Shown piece after piece: positions 43,776-52,221 of a DNA stretch of 57,254 nucleotides. The notes under the pieces were generated by a model. It was not told the DNA's origin, made no database searches, and worked only from the letters and a program-made list of their open reading frames with translations. The position numbers and the translations under genes were made by a program. The stretch covers positions 1 through 57,254 of the forward strand of contig DVNE01000003.1 in NCBI GenBank assembly GCA_018714625.1. The letters are read 5' to 3'. This DNA is from Candidatus Coproplasma excrementigallinarum. GTDB lineage: Bacteria > Bacillota > Clostridia > Christensenellales > Borkfalkiaceae. The first letter of the stretch is position 1. Every line of letters starts with the position of its first letter.

Positions 43776-45764
43776 ATGGATTTTAAGCTTCATTCAAAAT
43801 TTCAGCCTACCGGCGACCAGCCGCAGGCCATAGAGGCATTAACAGAGGGTGTGCTGGACGGCATACGCACACAGGTGCTTGTCGGCGTGACGGGCAGCGG
43901 CAAGACGTTCACCATGGCGAACATTATAAAGAACGTCAACCGCCCTACGCTGGTAATTGCGCACAACAAGACGCTCGCCGCGCAGCTCTGCAATGAATTC
44001 CGCGAGTTTTTTCCCGAAAACAGGGTGGAGTATTTCGTCTCGTACTACGATTATTATCAGCCCGAAAGCTACATTCCTTCAACTGATACCTATATCGAGA
44101 AGGACATGAGCCTCAATGACGAAATAGATAAACTGCGCAACTCGGCGACGGCCTCCCTGGGTGAGCGGCGCGACGTTATAGTAGTGGCGTCCGTCTCTTG
44201 CATATACGGTCTGGGTGCGCCCGAAGAGTACTTCAGACTTTCAATATCCCTTCGCCCGGGTATGGAGATGGAGCGCGACGCGCTTTTAAGGCGTCTGGTG
44301 GAAATTCAGTATTCGCGCAAGGATGTAGACTTTCAGCGCGCATCCTTCCGCGTCCGCGGCGATGTAGTGGAGATTTTCCCCGCGAGCAACTCTGAAGTGG
44401 CCATCCGCGTTGAATTTTTCGGTGACGAGATAGACAGAATATGCGAGGAAGACGCCCTGACGGGCAACATAATTTCAGAACTCAAGCATGTATGCATATT
44501 TCCTGCAAGCCACTACGCTGTCGGAACGGACAAGCTGGAGCACGCGCTTACAATGATTGAGCGGGATATGCACGACGAGGTAAAGGCCTTTCGCGACGCA
44601 GGCAAACCGCTCGAGGCCGAAAGACTGGAACAGCGCACCACATTCGATATGGAGATGATACGCGAGATAGGCTATTGCAGCGGCGTAGAAAATTACAGCC
44701 GCTACTTCGACGGCAGACAGCCGGGCGAGCCTTCATTTACGCTGCTCGATTACTTTCCCGCGGGCGATTTCCTCGTCTTTATAGACGAGAGCCATATGAC
44801 TATACCGCAGATACGCGCAATGTACCACGGCGACAGAAGCAGAAAGGAGAACCTGGTAAACTACGGTTTCCGTCTGAAGTCGGCATACGACAACAGACCG
44901 CTCACTTTTGAAGAGTTTGATGCGCGCATACCTCAGCTCATATGCGTATCGGCCACACCCGCACCCTACGAGCTCGAGCAGTCGGGAAATACGGTTGAGC
45001 AGCTCATACGCCCGACGGGGCTTCTCGACCCCGAGGTGGAGGTGCGCCCTACCAAGGGTCAGATAGACGATTTGCTCGGCGAGATTAAAAAAACTATCGC
45101 CGCGCAGGGCAGGGTGCTTGTCACCACAATGACAAAGCGCATGGCAGAGAGCCTTACGGACTTCCTCAAAGAACATTCGCTTAAAGTCAAATATATGCAC
45201 AGCGACATAGACGCGCTGGAGAGGATAGATATAATAAACGGACTGCGCAGCGGAGAATTTGATGTGCTGTGCGGCATAAATCTGTTGCGCGAGGGGCTCG
45301 ACCTGCCTGAAGTCAAGCTTGTTGCCATACTCGACGCCGACAAGGAGGGCTTTTTAAGGAGCGAGACGGCGCTCGTACAGACGATAGGCCGCGCCGCGCG
45401 TAATGCAGAGGGCAGGGTTATAATGTATGCCGATACAATAACAGGCAGTATGCGCAGGGCGATAGACGAAACCAACCGCCGCCGCAAGGTGCAGGACGAA
45501 TATAACAAGGCGCACGGCATAATACCAAAAACTATAATCAAGGAAGTAAAGAGCACGATAGGCATTACGGGCAAGAAGAAGGCGGGAGAGGATATAAAGG
45601 CCGCCGATATTCCTGCCGAGATTGAAAAGCTCAAGGCGCTGATGGCGGTTGCCTCGGCTCAGCTCGATTTCGAGCGCGCCATAGAGATACGCGACACTAT
45701 AAATGAGCTAAAAAAGAGAATGCGCACGGCAGGCAAAAGCGTGCCGCAGAAGGAGAAATCCTGA
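43776..45764 (+). CDS. uvrB: Excinuclease ABC subunit B
   Basis: 662 aa, full length. UvrB is the damage-verifying helicase of nucleotide excision repair. Walker [10 protein letters not shown] (residues ~38-46), the beta-hairpin [28 protein letters not shown] in VFIDESHMT, helicase motifs V and VI ([23 protein letters not shown]), and the C-terminal UVR motif ([24 protein letters not shown]) are all present. No Shine-Dalgarno is visible before ATG 43776. A LexA-like box stands upstream. uvrA follows after one broken gene. Confidence 0.97.
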   Translation: MDFKLHSKFQPTGDQPQAIEALTEGVLDGIRTQVLVGVTGSGKTFTMANIIKNVNRPTLVIAHNKTLAAQLCNEFREFFPENRVEYFVSYYDYYQPESYIPSTDTYIEKDMSLNDEIDKLRNSATASLGERRDVIVVASVSCIYGLGAPEEYFRLSISLRPGMEMERDALLRRLVEIQYSRKDVDFQRASFRVRGDVVEIFPASNSEVAIRVEFFGDEIDRICEEDALTGNIISELKHVCIFPASHYAVGTDKLEHALTMIERDMHDEVKAFRDAGKPLEAERLEQRTTFDMEMIREIGYCSGVENYSRYFDGRQPGEPSFTLLDYFPAGDFLVFIDESHMTIPQIRAMYHGDRSRKENLVNYGFRLKSAYDNRPLTFEEFDARIPQLICVSATPAPYELEQSGNTVEQLIRPTGLLDPEVEVRPTKGQIDDLLGEIKKTIAAQGRVLVTTMTKRMAESLTDFLKEHSLKVKYMHSDIDALERIDIINGLRSGEFDVLCGINLLREGLDLPEVKLVAILDADKEGFLRSETALVQTIGRAARNAEGRVIMYADTITGSMRRAIDETNRRRKVQDEYNKAHGIIPKTIIKEVKSTIGITGKKKAGEDIKAADIPAEIEKLKALMAVASAQLDFERAIEIRDTINELKKRMRTAGKSVPQKEKS

Positions 45765-45768
45765 TTTT

Positions 45769-46509
45769 ATGGACAACACTCAGAAATTCACCGGCAAGGC
45801 GGAAGCCTATTCGTGCGGCCGTCCGCACTACGCCGAGGGCTTGTTTGAAGTACTTGCCGAAGATTACGGATTTAAAGGTCGGGAGATAGCCGACTTTGGC
45901 TACGGAACGGGCATCTTTGCCGAGGGGCTTTTATCGCACGGCAGCATTGTCTACGGCATAGAGCCAAACGCTGATATGCGCGCCGAGGCTGAGAAGGCTC
46001 TTGCAGCCGACAAGAATTTCCATGCAAAAGACGGCAGCGCTGAATACAGCGGACTGAAAAGCGGCAGCGTCTATGCGGTGACTGCGGCGCAGGCTTTCCA
46101 CTGGTTTGACGCAGAGAAGTTCCGCGCCGAGTGCAACAGAATTATGTATGGCAATTATGTCGCCCTCGCATATAACAGACGTACGCAGACCGACCTGCAC
46201 GCCGCCATTGCCCAGGTCAACAGCAAGTTTTGCCCATCATTCAAGGGTTTTCACGGCGGCTTTACCGATAACAGAGTGTCGGCATTCTTTGGCGGCGATT
46301 TCAGGACATACACATTTGCAAACAACCTGTAAATGAATTCTGAGGAGTTTTTGATGCGCTGTCTGTCGTCGTCGTATGCTCCGTGCAAGGGCGATGTAGC
46401 GTATAATGATTACGTTTCGGCAATGCGTGAATTATTCGGCAAATACTCGTCAGACGGAGTGCTGGACTATCCAATTCAATCAAAGTTATTTATAGGCAAG
46501 ATAAGATAG
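45769..46509 (+). pseudogene. Class I SAM methyltransferase split by in-frame stop
   Basis: The frame opens at ATG 45769, 4 nt after uvrB, with the SAM motif ADFGYGTGIFAEGL and HWFDAEKFRAECNRI typical of Methyltransf_11-type enzymes. It meets TAA at 46330-46332 right after RTYTFANNL. The same frame then continues from ATG 46333 for 58 codons (MNSEEFLMRCLSSSYAP...DGVLDYPIQSKLFIGKIR) to TAG 46507-46509. That second part is the expected C-terminal end of this family (FLGRCLSSSYAP-type motif, then a YIG-like strand). So one gene of ~246 codons carries a single nonsense codon where an aromatic residue would be expected. Separate translation of the second part is possible, but no ribosome binding site is seen. 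Confidence 0.78.
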
Positions 46510-46511
46510 GT

Positions 46512-49331
46512 ATGAAAGAAGAAATTTTTGTAAAGGGCGCAAAAGAGAACAACTTAAAAAATATCGACGTGCACATTCCCCGCAACACGCTCACCGTGTT
46601 TACGGGTCTTTCGGGCAGCGGTAAATCTACACTGGCATTCGATACCATATTTGCCGAGGGACAGAGGAGATATATAGAGAGCCTTTCTTCCTACGCGCGC
46701 CAGTTTCTCGGACAGATGGAAAAGCCCGATGTGGAGTCTATAGACGGACTTTCGCCTGCAATTTCCATTGACCAGAAGACGACCTCGCACAATCCCCGTT
46801 CAACTGTGGGTACCGTTACGGAAATCTACGATTATTTCCGTCTTTTGTTTGCGCGCGTCGGCATTCCCCATTGCCCCAAATGCGGCAGGGAGATACGCAA
46901 GCAGTCTGTGGACGAGATTGCCGACCGCGTAATGGCAATGCCCGCAGGCAGTAAAATAATGGTTGAAGCACCCATTGCCCGCGGCAAAAAGGGTGAGTTT
47001 GCAAAGGAACTTGCCTCCTTCAAAAAGAGCGGCTACGGCAGGGTGAAGATAGACGGCTCGGTCTACGATCTGCAGGAAGAAATCCACCTCGAAAAGAATA
47101 TAAGGCACAATATCTCTGTAATTTTAGACAGACTTGTCATAAAAGAAGGCATATTAAAAAGACTTACAGACAGCCTCGAGGCGGCGCTCAAACTCGGCAA
47201 CGGTCTTGTGATTATAGACAGTGGCAACAAGGAAGAGCTGTACTCTTCAAACTATGCCTGCCCCGATTGCGGCATATCGATTGAGGAGATAGAGCCGCGT
47301 CTCTTTTCCTTCAACACTCCCTGGGGCGCCTGTCCCGAATGTTCGGGCCTCGGTTTCAAGCAGGTCGTAGACCCCGACCTCATTTGCCCCGACAAGACAA
47401 AGACTTTGCGCGAGGGGGCAATAAAAATAAGCGGCTGGAACCTTGATAGTTCCACCGTCACTCAGATGTATATAAACGCGCTTGCAAAGCACTACAATTT
47501 TTCTGTGGATGTGCCCGTAAAAGACCTTCCCGAAGGGGTGTACAACCTCTTGATGTACGGCAACGGCGGCGAGCTTATAGACCTCGACTATCACGCCTAC
47601 CGCTTCAACGGTAGCTATAAAACTGCGTGGGAGGGGTTTGTGAACAACCTGCAAAGGAGGTACAATCAGACCTCGTCCGACAGCGTGAAGTGGGATATAG
47701 AGCGCTATATGCGCATGACGGACTGCCCCGTGTGCCACGGCAAGAGGCTTAAAAAAGAGGCGCTCGCTGTAACCGTAGGCGGCAAAAATATTGCCCAGGT
47801 GTGCGATATGGCGGTGGACGATATTGCAGCGTATGCAGACTTTTCCTTCTTCACGCCAACAGAGCACATGATTGCCGACAGCATTGTAAAGGAGATTGAT
47901 AACCGCATAAACTTCCTTAAAAATGTGGGACTTGGTTATCTCACGCTCTCGCGCAGCGCGGCCACTCTTTCGGGCGGCGAAAGCCAGCGCATAAGGCTTG
48001 CCACGCAGATAGGCAGCGCGCTTACTGGCGTGCTCTATATCCTTGACGAGCCCTCTATAGGTCTGCACCAGCGCGACAATGAAAAACTGCTCAACTCGCT
48101 CAAGGGGCTCAGGGATATAGGCAACACGCTTATAGTTGTCGAGCACGACGAAGACACCATACGAGCGGCCGACTATATTGTGGATATCGGCCCCAGGGCA
48201 GGCGTGCACGGCGGCGAAGTGGTGGCTTGCGGCGCACCTGAAGATATTATGAATACCCCCGGCTCGATTACGGGCGACTACCTTGCGGGCAGGCGTAAAA
48301 TAGCCGTTCCCGCCGTGAGAAAACAGCCCGACGGACGATACCTCAAGGTATTCGGCTGCAGGCAGAATAACCTTAAAGGGCTCAACGTCGAGATACCTGC
48401 GGGGCTTATAACTACTGTTACGGGCGTTTCTGGTTCGGGCAAGTCCAGTCTTGTCAACGAAATAATATATCCTTATCTCGCAAACAATCTCAACGGCGCG
48501 CGCCAGCAGCTTGGCAAATTCGATAGAATAGAGGGGCTTGAATACTTTGACAAGGTAATAGCCATAGACCAGCAGCCAATAGGCAGAACACCCCGCTCCA
48601 ACCCTGCAACGTATACGGGCGTTTTTACAATGATACGCGACCTGTTTGCCGCCACTCCCGACGCAAAGGAGCGCGGATACAAGAGCGGCAGATTTTCCTT
48701 CAACATAAAGGGCGGCAGGTGCGAACATTGCGAAGGCGGCGGCATAATCCAGATAGAGATGCACTTCCTGCCCGATATCTATGTCCCCTGCGAGGTGTGC
48801 GGAGGAAAGCGCTACAACCGCGAAACGCTCGAAGTAAAATACAAGGGCAAGTCCATTGCCGACGTGCTCGATATGACGGTGGAGGATGCAGCCGAATTTT
48901 TCAAGCCGATAGCCTCGATATACAATAAACTTGCCACGCTTGTAGATGTGGGACTAGGATATATAAAGCTCGGACAGAGCGCAACCACTCTTTCGGGCGG
49001 CGAAGCGCAACGCGTAAAACTTGCAACCGAGCTTTCAAAGCGCAGTACGGGCAAAACGTTCTACATTCTGGACGAGCCCACAACCGGCCTTCATACCTAC
49101 GACGTGGATAAACTTATAAAGATACTCGCACGTCTGAGAGAGGGCGGCAACACCGTGCTTGTAATCGAGCACAACCTCGATGTAATAAAGACCTCCGACT
49201 GGATAATCGACCTCGGACCCGAGGGCGGCGACAAGGGCGGCACGCTTATAGCCTGCGGCTCGCCCGAAGATATTGCCCGGCACCCTGAAAGTTATACGGG
49301 GCAGTTCCTTAAAAAGGTGCTCAACGACTGA
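46512..49331 (+). CDS. uvrA: Excinuclease ABC subunit A
   Basis: 939 aa, full length. UvrA is the dimeric ABC-type damage sensor that loads UvrB. Two ATPase modules are seen: GLSGSGKSTLAFDTIFAEGQRRYIESLS with signature LSGGESQRIRLA, and GVSGSGKSSLVNEI with LSGGEAQRVKLA. The zinc modules CPKCGREI, CPDC/CPEC and CEHCEGGG...CEVCGGKRY are intact. ATG 46512 lies 2 nt after the stop of the broken methyltransferase; the ribosome binding site is weak, so it may depend on read-through from uvrB. No AAAC-N4-GTTT box stands directly before it. Confidence 0.97.
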   Translation: MKEEIFVKGAKENNLKNIDVHIPRNTLTVFTGLSGSGKSTLAFDTIFAEGQRRYIESLSSYARQFLGQMEKPDVESIDGLSPAISIDQKTTSHNPRSTVGTVTEIYDYFRLLFARVGIPHCPKCGREIRKQSVDEIADRVMAMPAGSKIMVEAPIARGKKGEFAKELASFKKSGYGRVKIDGSVYDLQEEIHLEKNIRHNISVILDRLVIKEGILKRLTDSLEAALKLGNGLVIIDSGNKEELYSSNYACPDCGISIEEIEPRLFSFNTPWGACPECSGLGFKQVVDPDLICPDKTKTLREGAIKISGWNLDSSTVTQMYINALAKHYNFSVDVPVKDLPEGVYNLLMYGNGGELIDLDYHAYRFNGSYKTAWEGFVNNLQRRYNQTSSDSVKWDIERYMRMTDCPVCHGKRLKKEALAVTVGGKNIAQVCDMAVDDIAAYADFSFFTPTEHMIADSIVKEIDNRINFLKNVGLGYLTLSRSAATLSGGESQRIRLATQIGSALTGVLYILDEPSIGLHQRDNEKLLNSLKGLRDIGNTLIVVEHDEDTIRAADYIVDIGPRAGVHGGEVVACGAPEDIMNTPGSITGDYLAGRRKIAVPAVRKQPDGRYLKVFGCRQNNLKGLNVEIPAGLITTVTGVSGSGKSSLVNEIIYPYLANNLNGARQQLGKFDRIEGLEYFDKVIAIDQQPIGRTPRSNPATYTGVFTMIRDLFAATPDAKERGYKSGRFSFNIKGGRCEHCEGGGIIQIEMHFLPDIYVPCEVCGGKRYNRETLEVKYKGKSIADVLDMTVEDAAEFFKPIASIYNKLATLVDVGLGYIKLGQSATTLSGGEAQRVKLATELSKRSTGKTFYILDEPTTGLHTYDVDKLIKILARLREGGNTVLVIEHNLDVIKTSDWIIDLGPEGGDKGGTLIACGSPEDIARHPESYTGQFLKKVLND

Positions 49332-49389
49332 TGATATTAAATTTTTCTGCAATGTAAACTCTTGTTGCGGCCTTTGGATGTAAATTCCC

Positions 49390-49418
49390 TTGCAAAATGC
49401 GTGGCAAGGCTGTATTAT
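49390..49418 (+). promoter_or_regulatory. Promoter of HTH membrane protein gene
   Basis: TTGCAA (49390-49395), 17-nt spacer, TATTAT (49413-49418), 30 nt before ATG 49449. Confidence 0.6.
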
Positions 49419-49448
49419 AAAGCCATAAACAGCGGAGTGAGTTTGCTT

Positions 49449-50123
49449 ATGACTTTTGCGGAAAAATTTTTTAATCTTCGTAAATCTGCGGGGCTTTCCC
49501 AACAGCAGGCGGCAAAAAGACTGGGCGTCTCCCGTCAGGCAATATCGCGCTGGGAGAATGGTACGGCTCTTCCGGATTCGCTCAATATTGCGGGCATATG
49601 CACCATATTCGGCGTATCTGCCGACTATCTTGTAAATGACCTTGTCTGTGAAAACAGCGCCGCTATAAATTGCGTTACAGAGCAAAAAGCCGATAGCGGA
49701 AAATTTAAAGATGGAGGCAAGGCTATTTGCCGCTACGGAATTCTGTTCCACATTCTGGCGTTTTTGCTGGAACTTGCGGGCATTCTCTGTTTTGTTTTTT
49801 CTGCCGTTATTGCGTTCTGGGTGCTGTTTTTCGTGGGACTGGCCGTTTCAGTCATTGGAATAATTACGGCCGAGTTTATATTTACTGCAAGCGGAAAGGA
49901 TGTCCGTTCCGCGCTGAGAAAAAAGTATTACAGAAGAAGCGTATGGCTCTTTCTGCCTCTGCCGCTGGTGGTGCTCACGGTTGCAATATCGTACGCCGTG
50001 GCAATCGCTTCTTCGGGATACGGCTCTTTTACATTGCCGGTTTTACCTGTTTCGTTACTTGCGATAGTCGTTTACTTTTTTATAAGCATTATGGTTACAA
50101 TAATCCTTTCTGATAAAAAATAA
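49449..50123 (+). CDS. XRE-type regulator with membrane domain
   Basis: 224 aa from ATG 49449; the track start lies before the promoter. Residues ~4-60 are an HTH_3 domain (FNLRKSAGLSQQQAAKRLGVSRQAISRWENGTALPDSLNIAGICTIFGVSADYL). Four hydrophobic helices follow (GILFHILAFLLELAGILCFVFSAVIAFWVLFFVGL..., SVWLFLPLPLVVLTVAISYAV, LPVSLLAIVVYFFISIMVTIIL). Membrane-tethered regulators of this plan are common in Firmicutes, and targets are usually unknown. It has its own terminator, which forms the left edge of the mobile region. Confidence 0.85.
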   Translation: MTFAEKFFNLRKSAGLSQQQAAKRLGVSRQAISRWENGTALPDSLNIAGICTIFGVSADYLVNDLVCENSAAINCVTEQKADSGKFKDGGKAICRYGILFHILAFLLELAGILCFVFSAVIAFWVLFFVGLAVSVIGIITAEFIFTASGKDVRSALRKKYYRRSVWLFLPLPLVVLTVAISYAVAIASSGYGSFTLPVLPVSLLAIVVYFFISIMVTIILSDKK

Positions 50124-50131
50124 TTTAAACT

Positions 50132-50155
50132 GCGGCGCGTCAGCGCCGCTTTTTT
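50132..50155 (+). terminator. Terminator of HTH membrane protein gene
   Basis: GCGGCGC-GTCA-GCGCCGC then TTTTTT. Confidence 0.9.
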
Positions 50156-50229
50156 ATTGTATAAAGAAACCCCCCAGATAGTCTGGGGGTTCAAAAATAG
50201 GCTAGTGCCGAAGTGGTATTGAAAAAGAG

Positions 50230-50286
50230 CTCCGTTTTGTTAGAATTAGAATGCGACCTGCCAGTTGCAAACGAAACAAAACGGAG
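50230..50286 (+). promoter_or_regulatory. Hairpin masking tnpA ribosome binding site
   Basis: CTCCGTTTTGTT (50230-50241) is perfectly complementary to AACAAAACGGAG (50275-50286), which contains most of the GGAGG used by tnpA. IS200 transposase translation is known to be held down by such 5' structures. Confidence 0.75.
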
Positions 50287-50296
50287 GACAAAAGAA

Positions 50297-50764
50297 ATGG
50301 AATCTAATGACAAGAAAATATTATCACATAGCCAGTGGAATTGCAAGTACCATATAGTGTTTGCGCCGAAGTACAGACGAAAAATATTTTATGAAAGCCA
50401 CAGAAAGGCAATAATGGGGATAATCCGCGAATTATGTGACTGGAAGAAAGTAGAGATATTGGAAGGCGAAATGGCAATAGACCATGTACATCTGTTGGTA
50501 ATGATACCGCCCAAGATAAGCGTGTCAGGATTTATGGGGTATTTAAAGGGAAAAAGCAGTTTAATAATATACCAGAAATTTGGCACGGCAAAGTATAAGT
50601 ACAGATGCAGAGAATTTTGGTGTCGTGGCTACTATGTAGACACGACAGGCAAAAATACTCAGGTAATCAAGGAGTATATAAGAAACCAATTGAAGAAAGA
50701 CAGGGAAAATATGCAGTTAAGCATTGATTACCCTGAGGACCCGTTTACGGGTAGCGAGCAATAA
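50297..50764 (+). CDS. tnpA: IS200/IS605-family Y1 transposase
   Basis: 155 aa from ATG 50297 with GGAGG upstream; the longer track ORF reads through the leader. It is an HUH single-strand transposase: KYHIVFAPKYRRKIFY, the HUH motif IDHVHLLVMIPP, and the catalytic tyrosine in the C-terminal helix NTQVIKEYIRNQ. It works as a dimer on hairpin ends during replication. Length and all catalytic residues are normal, so the element may still be active. No TnpB/IscB accessory gene is present. Confidence 0.95.
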   Translation: MESNDKKILSHSQWNCKYHIVFAPKYRRKIFYESHRKAIMGIIRELCDWKKVEILEGEMAIDHVHLLVMIPPKISVSGFMGYLKGKSSLIIYQKFGTAKYKYRCREFWCRGYYVDTTGKNTQVIKEYIRNQLKKDRENMQLSIDYPEDPFTGSEQ

Positions 50765-50872
50765 GCGCAGCGACTGGCAGGTCGACATATGAGCGCGTGG
50801 CGCTCGGACTAGTAGACTAGGGCTATGCCCGAAAATGAAGAACCTCCCGCTTAGCGGGAGGGTTTCTTTTTT

Positions 50873-51781
50873 ATACTCAATTTTCCCGTTTTTGCGTTTA
50901 CGGTTGCGACAAATAAGGAAGTTGCCTTCGATATGCGTTTCGTCGTCAAGCTCGCACGGCCGCACGCCAAAGAAGTAGAGGGAATAGGCAGCCTGCCGCA
51001 CCCAGTCAAACCGCTTGGCTTTAAGATTATTTAAGAACGCCCGTATTTCGTCGTCTGTAAGGCTTCTGCGGCTTATTCGTTCTGCACGCTTAAAAGGCAA
51101 CAAGGTGACGGGATTGTGGCTTATAACAGCATTTAACAGCGCGTACTTAAACACAGAATTCAAAAGTATTCGCATTTCCTCGTACATTCGCGGCTGATTT
51201 GCAAACTGCTCCATAAACTCGTTTAACCTTGCCGTTCTGATAGACTTGATATCCGCGGCCTTTAAGTTATCGTCAAAGTATTTGTCCGCGTGCATTTTGT
51301 AGGTCTGCCAGGTTCGTATATGTATTTTGTCTTTTTTATACGCCAGCCATTCGTCCAGCATTTCCTTAAATGTAATTACCTTGTCCTTTATAGGCTCGCC
51401 GAGATGTGCCGTTGCCTTGGTAAACATTTCCTTTGCCGTCTTTAAATCTTTATTCGATACCGTTATGTTGTAGCCGTTGCGGCGATAGCGTATTTCGTAG
51501 TAGAAGCCGCTTTTGCCGCTTGGCCGTTTTATTATATGGGCGACACACCCGCCCGCTATAAACTCCTTTTTAAATGTTTTCGACATACCTTTCAATTCCT
51601 CACTCGTGAATTTAATAGTAGTCGATAATGCTTTTTTGTCAGGCTGTGCGCCCGCTTTTTCAATTTCCATTGCGCGCGATATCAACCCGTTTAATTCTCC
51701 AGCCAGCGCAATAATTTCGCCGCGCTCGTGAGCTGTCATAAGCATAGTTGATATTGCTATTAAATCGCTTGATAACTTCAT
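50873..51781 (-). pseudogene. Tyrosine integrase truncated by the IS200 insertion
   Basis: ATG 51781 has AAGGGGG upstream (the track TTG adds two codons). About 303 codons of genuine integrase remain: an N-terminal part, the arm-binding AP2-like segment (GFYYEIRYRRNGYNITV), the core-binding SAM-like domain (VITFKEMLDEWLAYKKDKIHIRTWQTY...), and the catalytic start with the first Arg (YFFGVRPCEL). The frame then runs into IS DNA after NGKIEYKK and stops at 50717. The HxxR box and the tyrosine nucleophile are lost, so it cannot recombine. A LexA-like box lies over its promoter, as in SOS-induced prophages and ICEs. Confidence 0.9.
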
Positions 51782-51801
51782 AGTCAACCCCCTTAATATT
51801 A

Positions 51802-51821
51802 AAACATTTGTTTATATTATA
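51802..51821 (-). promoter_or_regulatory. LexA-like box at integrase promoter
   Basis: AAACATTTGTTT (51802-51813) is the same 12-mer as at 40913. On the minus strand TATAAT (51816-51821) ends directly before it, so the box covers the expected start site. CATAGTCAAC near 51780 and GTTGACTATA near 51831 form an outer inverted repeat. Confidence 0.6.
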
Positions 51822-51862
51822 ACTATTAAAGTTGACTATATCTGTCATATATTAAAAATTTT

Positions 51863-52210
51863 TTATTTTTTTTTATTGGTTTTTATCGTTGTTTTTAACA
51901 AATCAATAATAGTAGAAAGCATTTCTTGGCCGCCGACCTCGATAATAGCGCTTCTCAGTTCCAGCCATTCCCATTCGTCGGCCGAGAGCGTGATGGCGTG
52001 TTTGCCAACACCTTCAGCTTTTTCCTCCGCCGTCCAGTCCGAAAGTCCGAGCGCGCGTTCAATGGCCTCCATTGTATCAGCTCGAGGATATTTTGCAAAT
52101 CCGCCTAAAATCTTAGTAACAGTACTAATAGATAAATTTGTTTGCTTAGCTAACTGTGCATATGTAATTTTATTTTTTTTCATGTACTCTTTAATTTTTT
52201 CTATTTCCAT
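51863..52210 (-). CDS. XRE-family repressor-like protein of the mobile region
   Basis: 115 aa from ATG 52210; the track GTG at 52219 belongs to the AAAGGTG ribosome binding site. Residues ~5-60 form a helix-turn-helix (IKEYMKKNKITYAQLAKQTNLSISTVTKILGGFAKYPRADTMEAIERALGLS). The C-terminal half (ITLSADEWEWLELRSAIIEVGGQEMLSTIIDLLK) is helical, likely for dimerisation. It is second gene in an operon with the GIY-YIG gene (11-nt gap) and reads toward the integrase. It is the natural candidate to bind the three similar palindromes at 53760-53847 and keep the element quiet. Confidence 0.85.
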   Translation of the reverse strand: MEIEKIKEYMKKNKITYAQLAKQTNLSISTVTKILGGFAKYPRADTMEAIERALGLSDWTAEEKAEGVGKHAITLSADEWEWLELRSAIIEVGGQEMLSTIIDLLKTTIKTNKKK

Positions 52211-52221
52211 TGTTTTCACCT

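Larger units (their letters stand above)
50160..50872 (+). mobile_element. IS200-type insertion sequence
   Basis: A single tnpA flanked by subterminal hairpins instead of terminal inverted repeats: AACCCCCCAGA/TCTGGGGGTT at 50168-50191 and AACCTCCCGC/GCGGGAGGGTT at 50841-50864. CGACCTGCCA (near 50253) and TGGCAGGTCG (near 50775) form an inner inverted pair. Exact ends cannot be set without an empty site. Its insertion replaced the 3' end of the integrase gene on the right; none of the missing integrase part appears on the left. Confidence 0.85.

Noticed and set aside
47247-48764. 505-aa minus-strand ORF inside uvrA
   Set aside because: The plus-strand frame is an intact UvrA; the opposite frame is open only because of base composition.
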